This document shows positions 10,378-19,699 of a stretch of 58,002 nucleotides of DNA, one piece after another; the first letter of the stretch is position 1; the number at the start of each line of letters is the position of its first letter. The stretch comes from Enterococcus durans NBRC 100479 = LMG 10746. GTDB taxonomy: Bacteria > Bacillota > Bacilli > Lactobacillales > Enterococcaceae. The stretch covers positions 1 through 58,002 of the forward strand of contig NZ_BCQB01000015.1 of the NCBI RefSeq assembly GCF_001544215.1, written 5' to 3'. The notes under the pieces were generated by a model, which was not told where the DNA came from, made no database searches, and saw only the letters and a list, made by a program, of their open reading frames with translations. The translations under genes and the position numbers were made by a program.

Positions 10378-10625
10378 CAAAAAAAGCCCCTATGCTTGTC
10401 TAAACAAACATAGGGACGAATAGTTTCGCGGTTCCACCCTACTTCCGAAAAAATCGGCAGCTTCATTGGTCGTACTCCCAAGTGCCTCTTCAAAAACCGC
10501 CAGCGTTCGGCTTACACCCTCCCGAACTCGCTTGTGCTACGTATTTTTTACTGTGCTTGATCATCGTACTTATCTATTAAGAGTTCACATAATGAAAAGC
10601 TTTAAATCACATTCTCATTCATCTA
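10378..10625 (-). promoter_or_regulatory. T-box riboswitch leader of glyQS (tRNA-Gly sensing)
   Basis: On the minus strand the conserved T-box AGGGTGGAACCGCG (10427-10440) is followed by an alternative terminator: GTCCCTATG pairs with CATAGGGGC before seven T (about 10379-10417). The T-box bulge here is TGGA rather than the common TGGT; this would pair with a UCCA acceptor end, as expected for tRNA-Gly with U at position 73. A GGC specifier candidate lies at 10484-10486 within GAAGAGGCAC. Uncharged tRNA-Gly would bind the specifier and the T-box, favour the antiterminator and switch on glyQS. The Stem I boundaries are approximate. Confidence 0.93.
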
Positions 10626-10631
10626 GCTTCA

Positions 10632-10661
10632 ATAATAGACGGTATACCGCCCTTTTGTCAA
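10632..10661 (-). promoter_or_regulatory. Sigma-A promoter of the glyQS T-box transcript
   Basis: Minus-strand TTGACA (10656-10661) and TATTAT (10632-10637) with an 18-base spacer, placed just upstream of the T-box leader and just after the recO stop. The transcript would start near 10625. Confidence 0.75.
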
Positions 10662-10687
10662 ATAGTTTTGAGCCTTCTTTGAAAATT

Positions 10688-11506
10688 CTAGTCATTTTTT
10701 TCATCTTCGGTAGTTGGTTTATCCTCTTTTTCAGGGACTTTCAATACATGTTCCCAAGATTTCATTTGATCAATAAATTTTTTGCTTTTCAAATGGATTC
10801 CTACGTATTCTTCATACAACTGATCAATCAGCTGGCGGATCGCTTGTTTTGTTTCTTCCTTCAAGCTGATCCCATTGATCTTGTCATAGGAGATTGCCGA
10901 AAACATTCGTACAAAATAAACAGCTCTCGGATCTGCATGGTAGCGATGGTGATCCATATCCCAGTGTTTTTCACAGATCACGCCCCCATATTTTGACGAG
11001 TAATCAAATTTCCCCTGGGTTTCTCCACAAACCACGCAATGCGTCCAAATCGGAGCAATCCCAAAGCGCTGTAACAACTGAACCTCAAAAATATTCGTGA
11101 TGATTTCCGCATCATCGCCTTGATCCATCCGATTCAATGCTAATTGGGTAAAATGGAATAGATGAGGATCATACTGATGATCTTCAATTGCAGCATCGAC
11201 TAAATTCAGCAAATACGTGCCATAACCGCTTAAAAAGATATCTTCTTGGATATGTCGAAAAGCATGAACATCTTTGACACTTGTAATGAAAGAAAGTCCT
11301 TCATTTTTAAAGGTGCCTATACCTATATAGGTTGCTTCAGTGAAGGGCAGAAGTGCTGGAGCTAACGGCTGATTTTGCCGATGGATGCCTTTTACGTAAA
11401 ACATCATTTTCCCAGCAGATTCCGTAAAGATCTTCACTAATTTATCTTTTTCTTTATAGTTTCTACTGGATAAGATGATGCCTTTTGATTCTGCAAGTTG
11501 ACTCAT
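10688..11506 (-). CDS. recO: DNA repair protein RecO
   Basis: 272 residues: an N-terminal OB fold (about 1-80, beginning AESKGIILSSRNYKEKDKLV), a helical domain, and a zinc-finger segment CVVCGETQGK...GGVICEKHW. RecO works with RecR and RecF to load RecA on gapped single-stranded DNA and anneals complementary strands. The C-terminus ends in a charged tail KVPEKEDKPTTEDEKND. An AGGGGTG ribosome site precedes the ATG. The era-recO neighbourhood is conserved in Firmicutes, but here about 540 bases with a repeat element separate them. Confidence 0.97.
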   Translation of the reverse strand: MSQLAESKGIILSSRNYKEKDKLVKIFTESAGKMMFYVKGIHRQNQPLAPALLPFTEATYIGIGTFKNEGLSFITSVKDVHAFRHIQEDIFLSGYGTYLLNLVDAAIEDHQYDPHLFHFTQLALNRMDQGDDAEIITNIFEVQLLQRFGIAPIWTHCVVCGETQGKFDYSSKYGGVICEKHWDMDHHRYHADPRAVYFVRMFSAISYDKINGISLKEETKQAIRQLIDQLYEEYVGIHLKSKKFIDQMKSWEHVLKVPEKEDKPTTEDEKND

Positions 11507-11627
11507 AGTAGCACCCCTTTCACATCTGAGTTTCTTGTATATTGAACAGATAGCTATTACTAGCGATCATCATTAAGACAGTGACAAATCAAACGTGATG
11601 AAAATCGAAGTCTTACACAACAATAGC

Positions 11628-11678
11628 AGAAGGACTTACAGAAATAATTTCTTGATTCCTGTAAGATTTCTGTTTTTT
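11628..11678 (+). terminator. Orphan terminator-like hairpin, plus strand
   Basis: CTTACAG (11635-11641) pairs with CTGTAAG (11659-11665), flanked by AGAA and TTCT, and is followed by GTTTTTTT on the plus strand. No plus-strand gene lies upstream in this interval, as recO and era are both on the minus strand. It may be a remnant of a lost gene or the end of a small transcript; only the hairpin and T run are visible. Confidence 0.35.
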
Positions 11679-11715
11679 TCGAAGAAATCGCCGTTGATCC
11701 GTGTTTAGAGGAGTA

Positions 11716-12013
11716 TGGGACAAAACTAAAAATCAGGTTTTCCACAGACTCTCGAATAAACGGCGGCCAAAAGTCAGGTTTTTCGGAAATTTCAAAAAAG
11801 AGGCTGGGACAGAAGTGTTTAACTCCGAGAAATAAGAAGAAATTAACGAAAATTGCTTTTCAAATTTTTGTTAACTTCGGCTTATTTCCGAAGGAGTTGC
11901 TTCTGCTCCCGCCGTTTATTCGTTTTTAAAGCATGAGACAAAAGTGTTTCTTACTTTTGTCCCACTCTCTTTTCTCTCCAATTTTTCAACCCTAAACGAC
12001 TTTTGTGTCGACC
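11716..12013. repeat. Modular intergenic repeat, copy A
   Basis: Full-length core at 11800-11922 beginning GAGGCTGGGACAGAAGTG and ending CCCGCCGTTTATTCG. Inside is a long imperfect hairpin: left arm AATTAACGAAAATT, right arm AATTTTTGTTAAC. To the left is a TTTCGGAAATTTC/AAAGTCAGG segment; to the right an inverted copy of the family's outer box with the hairpin GACAAAAGTGTTTCTTACTT followed by its complement, ending TGTGTCGACCTT. The interval lies between recO and era and holds no coding sequence that can be supported. Confidence 0.85.
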
Positions 12014-12043
12014 TTCTCTTTATCCATTGATGAACGAGCCGAT

Positions 12044-12943
12044 TTAATACTCGTCTTTACGGTACCCAAAATCTTGCAAGTAGACTTGTTTGTCACGCCA
12101 ATCTTTTTGGACTTTTACCCACAATTCAAGGTATACTTTATCTCCTAAAAGATTTTCAATATCTTTTCTGGCTTTCGTGCCGATCTGTTTCAGCATCTTG
12201 CCGCCTTTACCGATAATGATCCCTTTTTGACTGTCACGTTCCACAATGATCGTTGCTTGGATCTGTACCTTGTCATTCTCATTTCGTTTCATCGAGTCGA
12301 TCACAACAGCGACTGAATGTGGAACTTCATCTCTAGTTAAGACTAATACTTTTTCTCGGATCAATTCTGAAACAATAAAATATTCTGGATGATCTGTTAC
12401 TTGGTCATCAGGGAAATACTGAGGACCTTCAGGCATTTCATCAACCAATACCTCCATCAAACGTTCTACGTTGTTTCCTTCAGTAGCGGAAATTGGTACC
12501 ACTTGTGCAAATTCCATCTGTGTCGAATAGTCTTCGATGATGCCTAACAGCTCATCTGGATGAACTTTATCGATTTTATTGATGACTAGGTACACTGGTG
12601 AATGAACATTTTTTAAACGTTCGATAATGAAGTCATCGCCGCGTCCACGTTTCTGATCCGCACTGATCATAAATAACACAGCATCTACTTCTCTTAACGC
12701 ACTGTAAGCTGCTTCAACCATGAAGTCGCCTAAGCGGTGTTTTGGTTTGTGGATACCAGGTGTGTCGATAAATATCAGCTGCGCCTCTGGTGTCGTATAG
12801 ACTCCCTGGATTTTATTTCTGGTCGTTTGTGCTTTGTCACTCATGATCGCAATTTTTTGACCAACGATCCGATTTAATAGCGTTGATTTCCCAACATTTG
12901 GGCGCCCAACGATTGCTACGAATCCTGATTTATGTTCTGTCAT
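12044..12943 (-). CDS. era: GTPase Era
   Basis: 299 residues: GTPase domain with G1 GRPNVGKS (13-20), G3 DTPGIHKP, G4 NKID, and a C-terminal KH domain with [15 protein letters not shown]. Era binds the 3' end of 16S rRNA and is needed for 30S assembly. It starts 12 bases downstream of the dgkA stop with a GGAG-type site, so it is in the phoH-pgpH-ybeY-dgkA-era operon. The cdd gene often found between dgkA and era in Bacillus is absent. Confidence 0.98.
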   Translation of the reverse strand: MTEHKSGFVAIVGRPNVGKSTLLNRIVGQKIAIMSDKAQTTRNKIQGVYTTPEAQLIFIDTPGIHKPKHRLGDFMVEAAYSALREVDAVLFMISADQKRGRGDDFIIERLKNVHSPVYLVINKIDKVHPDELLGIIEDYSTQMEFAQVVPISATEGNNVERLMEVLVDEMPEGPQYFPDDQVTDHPEYFIVSELIREKVLVLTRDEVPHSVAVVIDSMKRNENDKVQIQATIIVERDSQKGIIIGKGGKMLKQIGTKARKDIENLLGDKVYLELWVKVQKDWRDKQVYLQDFGYRKDEY

Positions 12944-12954
12944 AATTTTCTCCT

Positions 12955-13362
12955 TTAATTAAAAAACAATTGATAGATTTTAGGGACAAATAAGATAAGT
13001 CCGACGATCACCGCAAAGCAAGCTGTTACAAGAACCGCACCAGCTGCCATATCCTTGATCTTTTTCCCAATGGGATGAAAATGAAAGTCAGTGAACATAT
13101 CGACAACATTTTCGAAAACTGTATTGATGATCTCAACGATCCACACTAAAAACACGGCTAGAAGTAACCATAACCATTCACTGATACTTAGCTGAAAAAC
13201 GATTCCCATAAGTAACGCGAACAAACCGAATACCACATGTTTTTTCATGTTGCGCTCTTCATCAAATACTGTTTTGACGCCTTGAAGCGCAAACTCTACT
13301 GACATCAAAAAGTGTTTATTCTTTTCAACATTTTTTTCGATATTCTTATCTTTTAAGTCCAT
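12955..13362 (-). CDS. dgkA: Diacylglycerol kinase family protein (undecaprenol kinase, DgkA)
   Basis: 135 residues, a small trimeric membrane kinase. The family-defining [25 protein letters not shown] and [13 protein letters not shown] are visible, with three hydrophobic helices. In Gram-positive bacteria this family phosphorylates undecaprenol, recycling the cell-wall lipid carrier. The ATG of MDLKDKN was chosen; it overlaps the end of ybeY by 17 bases. A methionine two codons upstream is also possible and there is no strong ribosome site, so translation probably depends on coupling to ybeY. Longer frames into ybeY have no family similarity. Confidence 0.93.
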   Translation of the reverse strand: MDLKDKNIEKNVEKNKHFLMSVEFALQGVKTVFDEERNMKKHVVFGLFALLMGIVFQLSISEWLWLLLAVFLVWIVEIINTVFENVVDMFTDFHFHPIGKKIKDMAAGAVLVTACFAVIVGLILFVPKIYQLFFN

Positions 13363-13822
13363 ACGCATCCAATATCTCTTTCTGTAAGCCAAACATCTCT
13401 TTCTCATCTTCTGGCGTCATATGGTCATAGCCGTTGATATGCAAGAAACCATGTACCGCCAAAAATCCTAGTTCCCGATCGTACGAATGTCCGTATTCTT
13501 CTGCTTGTTCAGCTGCTCGCTCGATTGAGATCATGATATCTCCCAATACTCGTGGCATCGGATTATCCCCATCTTCAAAGATCACAGGAATTTCATCTTC
13601 CCCTTCTTCTTCCAATGCAAAACTGATGACATCTGTTGGTGCATCTTTTCCACGATATACGCGATTGATTTCTTGGATTGCGGCATTATCCATAAAAGTA
13701 ACAGACATTTCTGTTTCCTCTGGCAAATTCAAGTGTGAGGCAGCAAATTGAAGCAGATCCTCGATTTCTTTGATTTTTTCTTCTGAAACTTTTTCTGTTT
13801 CATCCATAAATGTAATGTCCAT
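13346..13822 (-). CDS. ybeY: Endoribonuclease YbeY (rRNA maturation factor)
   Basis: 158 residues with the zinc-binding motif [11 protein letters not shown] (His124, His128, His134) that defines the UPF0054/YbeY family. YbeY takes part in 16S rRNA 3'-end processing and ribosome quality control, which fits its place next to era. [12 protein letters not shown] in the middle is another family signature. It begins 21 bases after the pgpH stop. Confidence 0.97.
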   Translation of the reverse strand: MDITFMDETEKVSEEKIKEIEDLLQFAASHLNLPEETEMSVTFMDNAAIQEINRVYRGKDAPTDVISFALEEEGEDEIPVIFEDGDNPMPRVLGDIMISIERAAEQAEEYGHSYDRELGFLAVHGFLHINGYDHMTPEDEKEMFGLQKEILDAYGLKR

Positions 13823-13843
13823 TATTATCGCTTCTTTCCCTTA

Positions 13844-16045
13844 CTAATCTTCTGTTTTTTCGACTTCTTCTTTCATTTTTTCCGCTTCTGATTTCATTTT
13901 AGGATACTTGATCCTTGAATGGAAGGTACTACTCAACCCACTGATCAACGATTTTTCAACTTTGCGAATTTCTTTCAGTGTCAATCCACTATCATCAAGC
14001 TGTCCATCAGAAATACGTTCTTCAATCAAATTATGAACGAACTGCTCGATTTTTTCTCCTGCAGGATTATCCATCGCACGAACAGCTGCTTCACAGCTAT
14101 CGGCAATGTTGACGATCCCTGCTTCTCTTGTTTGTGGTTTTGGACCTGGGTAACGGAATTGCTCTTCCGTCACTTCTGGATTCCGTTCTTTTGCTTTGAT
14201 ATAAAAATATTTCATTAACGTAGTCCCGTGATGCTGACGACAAATATCGATCACCATCTGTGGCATCTCATACTCTTCTAAAATTTTAGCGCCATCAGTT
14301 ACATGGCCAAAAATGATTTGTTTACTATCCTCTGGTAATAGAAAATTATGAGGATTTTCTGCACCTGATGGCAAATTTTCCACAAAGAAACTGGCATGTT
14401 TGATTTTGCCGATATCATGATAATAGCAGGCTACTCGCGTCAATAAAGAACGACCACCGATATCAGCGACTGCATTTGCACTTAGGTTAGCGACCATCAT
14501 ACTATGATGATATGTGCCTGGTGCTTCTTCTAACAACTGCTTCAGTAACGGATGATTTGGATTACTCAATTCATTTAGTACGATGACGCTATCGTCATTG
14601 ACCAGCAATTCAATATATGGATGTAAGCCCATCGTCAACAGATAGGACAGCAACGTACCCATAAATCCGCATACCAGCATCAACCATGTGGTACCATCGC
14701 TAAAACTCATACCTTGATAAATGATCAATACAATATCCATCAGTAGTGGAAAGATAATCACCCACATCATGGCTGAAACCCATTGTTCAGAAACCCGTTG
14801 CCGTTTTAAGACAGTTGCTAACAGCCCGCTAAACAAATAGGACATCAATATCGCTGTCAAAAAGTTCGTTCCGATCGAATCATAATAGATGAACAAAGCA
14901 GTAACTGTTTGGAACAAAGCCGCAATGATCCCTGAACGCCGATTCAAGAAAACATTCAGCACTAAAGGTGCAAACGCTGCAGGATAAAATAGCGGGATAT
15001 AAGCTGCTTGCTCGGTTTGGAACAATTGGAAAAATTTCATTAATAGAACACTGAGGGACATCACCGTCACATAAAAAAGAACATATTCTGTTCTTTTGGC
15101 TGCTTCATGATACTGCATCGAGTTATAGAATAATACAGCAATTTGTAAAAGAACAGCTAAAATCATCGCAACTAATGGAAAAATCGATGTCGTTTGATTT
15201 GTCAGACCTAAAAGTTCAAGTTTTTTCATTGCTGCCGAATCGATTTGGTTTCCTTCACGGACAATGATTTCTCCTTGGTAGATCATGACTGGCTGAACTG
15301 CTTCTCTAGCTGCTTGTTTCAACTCTTCAGTTTTCTTTTCATTCAGCACATCATTTACAACGATTCCTTGATCCACTAGATAATGGATCATTTGTTGCTG
15401 ATCGGTAGAAACATTCAAGTACTGGATCTGATCCTCTGCCTCTTGTTTGAAGGCTTCTAAGTCACTTTCTCGTACTTGTTTACTCATTTGTTCATCGATC
15501 AGTTTTAAACTTTGATCGCGAACTTCATTGATTTGACTTTCTGTCATCCCAAATATTTTTGTGTAGAAATTAGTCGGTAGCTTCTGGAAGAATGCTACAT
15601 TTTCTGCATTCACACTTTCAAAATTTTTCTTTAGGGCAGCAATCCGTTCATCGATCGTCGGCTTTGGTACGTTTTCGTTATCTTTTGATTTTTCTACGTT
15701 GTCTTTATATGTTTTGTCAATGGAATCATTCGTTTTTTCGATCAAATCAAACAGTTGGTTGATCCGGTTATTCTGATCATCGACTAGATCCTGTTGATAC
15801 GTATACTCTGGCGTAACAGCTTCTGCTGCTAATTTTCGCTTTTGTTCCGTTTCTTCCGTATTTTCAATAGTTTTATTCGCCCGGATACTCTCCTCGGCTA
15901 CTTGACCTTCTTTAAAATCATTTGCCTTTTGCTTTACACTACTGAAAGTAACCCCACAGATGATGATGAAAAACAAAAACAACAAGAAAGGCATTGCAGC
16001 CTTCCCCAGTTTTGCTTGTAATTGTTGTAGTATCTTGTTCAACAT
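13844..16045 (-). CDS. pgpH: Cyclic-di-AMP phosphodiesterase PgpH (7TM-HD family)
   Basis: 733 residues. An N-terminal membrane segment (about 16-34) is followed by an extracellular 7TMR-HDED domain (about 50-270), seven membrane segments (about 285-475), and a cytoplasmic HD domain with APGTYHHSMMVANL and CYYHDIGKIKH (HD at 543-544). PgpH in Listeria hydrolyses c-di-AMP to pApA and controls osmolyte and potassium balance. Length and domain order match that family. Its stop lies 21 bases before ybeY and its start 19 bases after phoH. The external ligand is not known from sequence. Confidence 0.95.
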   Translation of the reverse strand: MLNKILQQLQAKLGKAAMPFLLFLFFIIICGVTFSSVKQKANDFKEGQVAEESIRANKTIENTEETEQKRKLAAEAVTPEYTYQQDLVDDQNNRINQLFDLIEKTNDSIDKTYKDNVEKSKDNENVPKPTIDERIAALKKNFESVNAENVAFFQKLPTNFYTKIFGMTESQINEVRDQSLKLIDEQMSKQVRESDLEAFKQEAEDQIQYLNVSTDQQQMIHYLVDQGIVVNDVLNEKKTEELKQAAREAVQPVMIYQGEIIVREGNQIDSAAMKKLELLGLTNQTTSIFPLVAMILAVLLQIAVLFYNSMQYHEAAKRTEYVLFYVTVMSLSVLLMKFFQLFQTEQAAYIPLFYPAAFAPLVLNVFLNRRSGIIAALFQTVTALFIYYDSIGTNFLTAILMSYLFSGLLATVLKRQRVSEQWVSAMMWVIIFPLLMDIVLIIYQGMSFSDGTTWLMLVCGFMGTLLSYLLTMGLHPYIELLVNDDSVIVLNELSNPNHPLLKQLLEEAPGTYHHSMMVANLSANAVADIGGRSLLTRVACYYHDIGKIKHASFFVENLPSGAENPHNFLLPEDSKQIIFGHVTDGAKILEEYEMPQMVIDICRQHHGTTLMKYFYIKAKERNPEVTEEQFRYPGPKPQTREAGIVNIADSCEAAVRAMDNPAGEKIEQFVHNLIEERISDGQLDDSGLTLKEIRKVEKSLISGLSSTFHSRIKYPKMKSEAEKMKEEVEKTED

Positions 16046-16064
16046 ATGCTTATCCTCCTAAGCC

Positions 16065-17036
16065 CTACTCTTGATGAAGATCTGCTTTTTCATAAGCTTT
16101 GATGATTTCTGCTACAACAGGGTGACGAACAACATCACTTGCTTCAAAATTGACAAATGCAATTTTCTTGATTTGCTTCAATGTTCGTTCAGCATGAACA
16201 AGCCCACTTTGTGTACCTCTCGGCAAATCGATTTGGCTTGTGTCACCGTTGACGATCATTTTAGACTGATAGCCTAAACGGGTCAAAAACATCTTCATTT
16301 GTGCCACTGTCGTATTCTGCGCTTCATCTAAAATCACAAATGCGTCATCTAATGTTCGCCCACGCATATAGGCTAACGGAGCTATTTCGATAACTCCACG
16401 CTCCATCAACCGATTCGTATGATCCAATCCAAAGATCTGATAAAGCGCATCGTATACTGGACGCAGATAGGGATCTACTTTTTCCTTTAAATCTCCAGGT
16501 AGAAAGCCTAGATTTTCACCTGCTTCGACTGCTGGACGAGTCAAAATGATTTTTTGGACCTCGCCTTTTTTCAACGCTGCTATCGCTAGCACGACCGCAA
16601 GAAATGTTTTCCCTGTTCCAGCTGGTCCTACGCCAAACACGATATCATGTTTAGCGACCGCTTCAACGTATTTCTTTTGGCCACTATTTTTCACTCTAAT
16701 CGGTTTTCCATTGCGGTCCTTGACGATTTCTTCTTCATACATTTCTACAAAATAGCCTAAGGTCCCTTTTTGACCCATTTTTAAAGCAGTCACTACATCA
16801 GGTGTGCTGATATGGATTCCTCGTTTGATCAACTCTTGTAACGTACGGATCACTTCAGCGGCTAATGAAAGACCTGGCTCTTCTCCAATGATTTGGATCA
16901 TTTCTCCTCTTGTATGGATAGTGGTCTCGGTCATTTCCTCGATCAATTTTATATGTTTATCATGTGCACCTAAAAGCATACTGACATCGTCAGCAGCAGT
17001 TAATCTAATCTCTAAAGAACTGGACGCTTCTGTCAA
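16065..17036 (-). CDS. phoH: PhoH-family ATPase
   Basis: 323 residues: an N-terminal region of about 120 residues, then a P-loop ATPase core with Walker A GPAGTGKT (137-144), LTRPAVEAGENLGFLPGD and Walker B-like DAFVILDEAQN. PhoH proteins are RNA-associated or helicase-like ATPases; the exact role is unsettled. It is the first gene of the pgpH-ybeY-dgkA-era operon. An AGGAG site lies just ahead of the ATG. Confidence 0.95.
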   Translation of the reverse strand: MTEASSSLEIRLTAADDVSMLLGAHDKHIKLIEEMTETTIHTRGEMIQIIGEEPGLSLAAEVIRTLQELIKRGIHISTPDVVTALKMGQKGTLGYFVEMYEEEIVKDRNGKPIRVKNSGQKKYVEAVAKHDIVFGVGPAGTGKTFLAVVLAIAALKKGEVQKIILTRPAVEAGENLGFLPGDLKEKVDPYLRPVYDALYQIFGLDHTNRLMERGVIEIAPLAYMRGRTLDDAFVILDEAQNTTVAQMKMFLTRLGYQSKMIVNGDTSQIDLPRGTQSGLVHAERTLKQIKKIAFVNFEASDVVRHPVVAEIIKAYEKADLHQE

Positions 17037-17314
17037 AAATAGACATCTCCTTTACTTCAAATCATTCTTTCCTATTTTACCATATCCGAGAAAAACTATA
17101 TAGCAAATAAAAAAGGGACTACACAAAGGACTCTATTTCGTGATTTCTTAGGATATTTTTTAAGAAAAATAACGGTCTTCTACTGGGATATTCAGCATAA
17201 AATGTCCCATTATTCCCTTCAGCCCCTTCTCATCTTGGTATTAGATTGTCTCACATAAAAACATCTTACATTTTTTGAAAATTAAAAAAATTTAGTTTAT
17301 TCGTAAAACTAGTC

Positions 17315-17343
17315 TTGCTTTTTAAAATAAGTTGTAGTATCAT
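17315..17343 (+). promoter_or_regulatory. Promoter of the brnQ T-box transcript
   Basis: TTGCTT (17315-17320) and TATCAT (17338-17343) with a 17-base spacer, immediately upstream of the T-box leader. The interval between phoH and this promoter (17037-17314) holds no supported gene. Confidence 0.55.
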
Positions 17344-17349
17344 AATTTC

Positions 17350-17633
17350 AATAAATTAGATAACACATAAAACGTAGAGGAAAACAGTAGCTACTCAAGT
17401 ATTTATTCCCAGTGAGTCATGTAAGTGAAAAATGACAATAAATCGAGTGAGCGAACATCATTTCCGAGTCGATGTCGAAAACGTAGAGCATCGTGGCTGC
17501 CACCATTATCAGGCTAGCGGATAACTTTTACAAAAAAGCGTCCGTGAAAATAGACAGCTTATTCAAGCTAAAAAAGGTGGTACCGTTCTAGTTATTTAGA
17601 GCCCTTTTCCCAAGTGGAAAAGGGCTCTTTTTT
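17350..17633 (+). promoter_or_regulatory. T-box riboswitch leader of brnQ (branched-chain tRNA sensing)
   Basis: The T-box AAGGTGGTACCG (17574-17585) precedes a terminator whose arms AGAGCCCTTTTCC and GGAAAAGGGCTCT (17598-17628) lead into a T run. TGGT would pair with an ACCA acceptor end. A plausible specifier is ATC (Ile) at 17457-17459 in GAACATCATTT, which suits a branched-chain amino-acid carrier; the Stem I fold was not computed, so the specifier is tentative. Confidence 0.9.
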
Positions 17634-17737
17634 ATTTTCTTTTAAGGTGGTGGTTCCCATGGAAACTGACATTAGTGAGATTCGAAGCACAAAACAAACA
17701 TTCATTTATCTATTTTTTATTATCGGAGGAATTATTA

Positions 17738-19117
17738 ATGAACAAAGCAAAAACTTATTCTTGGAAACAACTTCTAGTCGTCAGTTCTCTCATCTTCGGC
17801 ATGTTTTTTGGATCAGGTAATCTGATTTTTCCAGTCCACCTTGGTCAACTTGCAGGTCAAAACTGGTTGAATGCCAGTGTCGGCTTTGCTATTTCTGGTG
17901 CATTATTCCCACTTCTAGCGATTCTAGCAGTCGTAGTGACGAACAGCGATGGCTTATATGATCTAGCCAAACCAGTCGGCAAATGGTACGCTGCTTTATT
18001 TCTTGTCCTTGTCCATCTAACAATCGGTCCTTTTTTTGGTACACCTCGTACTGCCGCTACTGCTTTTGAAATGGCCGCAAAACCATTTCTTCCAGAAAAA
18101 TTCACTACGATCGGCATGCTCGTGTTCTCTGCGTTATTCTTCTTATGTGCCTATTTATTGACCGTCCATCCTACACGCCTCGTTAAATATGTAGGAAAAT
18201 ATTTAAATACGATCTTTCTCGTCTTATTAGCAGTCATCTTTTTCGTTGCCTTCATCCATCCTATGGGTGGCCTCCATCAAGCTGCCGATGCTACTTATCG
18301 ATCGAACGCTTTAACAAATGGTGTCCTAGAAGGCTACAATACAGTCGATGCTGTTGCTTTACTTGCGCTAAGTGTTACTTTTGTACATGCTGTTCGTGAT
18401 CTAGGATTAAAAAATAGACAAGTGACCTTGCTGACTGCCAAAGCAGGTACTCTTAGTGTTGCATTTGAAGTAGTCATCTATTTTGGACTTGTCCTTTTAG
18501 GAGCGATGAGCTTAAACAAGTTAACATTATCCGAAAACGGAGGTACAGCTCTTTCACAAATCGTTCAATACTATTTAGGAAACTTTGGTGCTGTCTTTTT
18601 AGGAGTCATGGTCACTTTAGGCGTATTTACTACCGCGATGGGATTGGTCGTTTCTTTTGCCCAAGATTTCCATAAACTATTTCCTAAGGTCAGCTACCTT
18701 ACTTGGTTACGTCTCACTACATTTGTTTCCTTTGTTGTAGCCAATGCTGGATTAGATAATATCATCCAATGGTCTTTACCTGTATTGATGCTCCTTTATC
18801 CACTTTCTCTTGCATTGATCTTACTCTCATTGACCGCCAGATTTTTCCAAAGAAATCCAGTCATCTATCAAGTGACGATGCTCTTTACCGCTGTACCAGC
18901 TGTTCTAGATATGTTCGCCAATTCTCCTGCACTAGTCAGACAGCAATCTGTTGTTGCTGCTCTACTGGCTTTCTATCATCATCATGTACCACTAGCTTCA
19001 CTTGGATTAGGTTGGGTCGTTCCTACCTTATTGGGTTATCTGATCAGTCTATTAGGTTATTACGGTTACCAAGCGCTAACGATGAAGGCTAGAGAGAATG
19101 AACAAGTAAATAATTGA
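17738..19117 (+). CDS. brnQ: Branched-chain amino acid transport system II carrier protein
   Basis: 459 residues with about 12 hydrophobic segments; GMFFGSGNLIFPVHLGQLAG near the N-terminus is the LIVCS-family signature. It imports Leu, Ile and Val with Na+ or H+ across the membrane. The start is the ATG preceded by GGAGG eight bases upstream; a longer frame to 17675 has no ribosome site. The T-box leader means synthesis rises when the sensed tRNA is uncharged, linking uptake to amino-acid need. It is monocistronic, ending at a strong hairpin. Confidence 0.95.
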   Translation: MNKAKTYSWKQLLVVSSLIFGMFFGSGNLIFPVHLGQLAGQNWLNASVGFAISGALFPLLAILAVVVTNSDGLYDLAKPVGKWYAALFLVLVHLTIGPFFGTPRTAATAFEMAAKPFLPEKFTTIGMLVFSALFFLCAYLLTVHPTRLVKYVGKYLNTIFLVLLAVIFFVAFIHPMGGLHQAADATYRSNALTNGVLEGYNTVDAVALLALSVTFVHAVRDLGLKNRQVTLLTAKAGTLSVAFEVVIYFGLVLLGAMSLNKLTLSENGGTALSQIVQYYLGNFGAVFLGVMVTLGVFTTAMGLVVSFAQDFHKLFPKVSYLTWLRLTTFVSFVVANAGLDNIIQWSLPVLMLLYPLSLALILLSLTARFFQRNPVIYQVTMLFTAVPAVLDMFANSPALVRQQSVVAALLAFYHHHVPLASLGLGWVVPTLLGYLISLLGYYGYQALTMKARENEQVNN

Positions 19118-19128
19118 TTGGACTATCT

Positions 19129-19172
19129 AAAAAGAATTGGTTATTCCTTTAAAGGAATAACCAATTCTTTTT
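19129..19172. terminator. Bidirectional terminator after brnQ
   Basis: An almost uninterrupted palindrome: AAAAAGAATTGGTTATTCC, a TTTAAA centre, and its complement ending CTTTTT. With A and T runs at both ends it can stop transcription from either side, between brnQ and yqeY. Confidence 0.85.
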
Positions 19173-19182
19173 AGGTTGAAGT

Positions 19183-19215
19183 AAAAAAAACTGCGAACAA
19201 ATTGTTCGCAGTTTT
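19183..19215 (-). terminator. Terminator of yqeY/rpsU
   Basis: On the minus strand AAAACTGCGAACAA pairs with TTGTTCGCAGTTTT, followed by a run of eight T. It lies 12 bases after the yqeY stop. Confidence 0.9.
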
Positions 19216-19226
19216 AAATTACAAGA

Positions 19227-19673
19227 TTAGGATTGCAATAGTTCTTTCACGATTGCATTGACCTGATTTCCATCTGCTTTTCCTTTGACATTAGGCATGA
19301 TCACACCCATGACTTTGCCAAATTCTTTTACAGAAGAAGCACCAGTTTGCGTAATCGCTTCTTGAACAAGTTGACGAATATCATCCTCAGATAATTGCTC
19401 TGGCATGTATTTCTCAACGATCACAATTTCACTTTTCACTTTTTCAGCCAAATCGTCACGCCCAGCTTCTTCAAACTCATGTAAAGAATCACGGCGTTGC
19501 TTCATTTCACGAGACAACACTGTTAGTTCTTCATCTTCCGTCAAGTCGTGACCTTCTTTGATCTGCTCGTTTTGAATAGATGACTTGATCATACGAATCA
19601 CCTGCAAAGATTCTTTATCTTTCGCTTTCATCGCTGTCTTCATGTCATCGTTCAATCTACTTAGTAGTGACAC
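19227..19673 (-). CDS. yqeY: GatB/YqeY domain-containing protein
   Basis: 148 residues, the full length of stand-alone YqeY proteins, which share the tRNA-binding tail domain of the amidotransferase GatB. LNDDMKTAMKAKDKESLQVI and GKVMGVIMPNVKGKADGNQV are family hallmarks. Its exact function is unknown. The start is GTG with GGAG about nine bases upstream. It follows rpsU by 26 bases, the conserved rpsU-yqeY pair of Firmicutes, and shares its promoter. Confidence 0.95.
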   Translation of the reverse strand: MSLLSRLNDDMKTAMKAKDKESLQVIRMIKSSIQNEQIKEGHDLTEDEELTVLSREMKQRRDSLHEFEEAGRDDLAEKVKSEIVIVEKYMPEQLSEDDIRQLVQEAITQTGASSVKEFGKVMGVIMPNVKGKADGNQVNAIVKELLQS

Positions 19674-19699
19674 ACTACCAACTCCAATTCATCAAAGAA

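Noticed and set aside
10466-10996. 176-codon plus-strand ORF across the T-box and recO
   Set aside because: Antisense to the glyQS leader and the recO 3' end; composition is that of a shadow frame and no family is recognisable.
11560-11745. 61-codon minus-strand ORF between recO and era
   Set aside because: No ribosome site, low-complexity composition, and it runs into repeat copy A.
17614-17820. Alternative plus-strand frame over the brnQ start
   Set aside because: It begins in the T-box terminator and overlaps brnQ in another frame; the brnQ frame has the ribosome site and family similarity.
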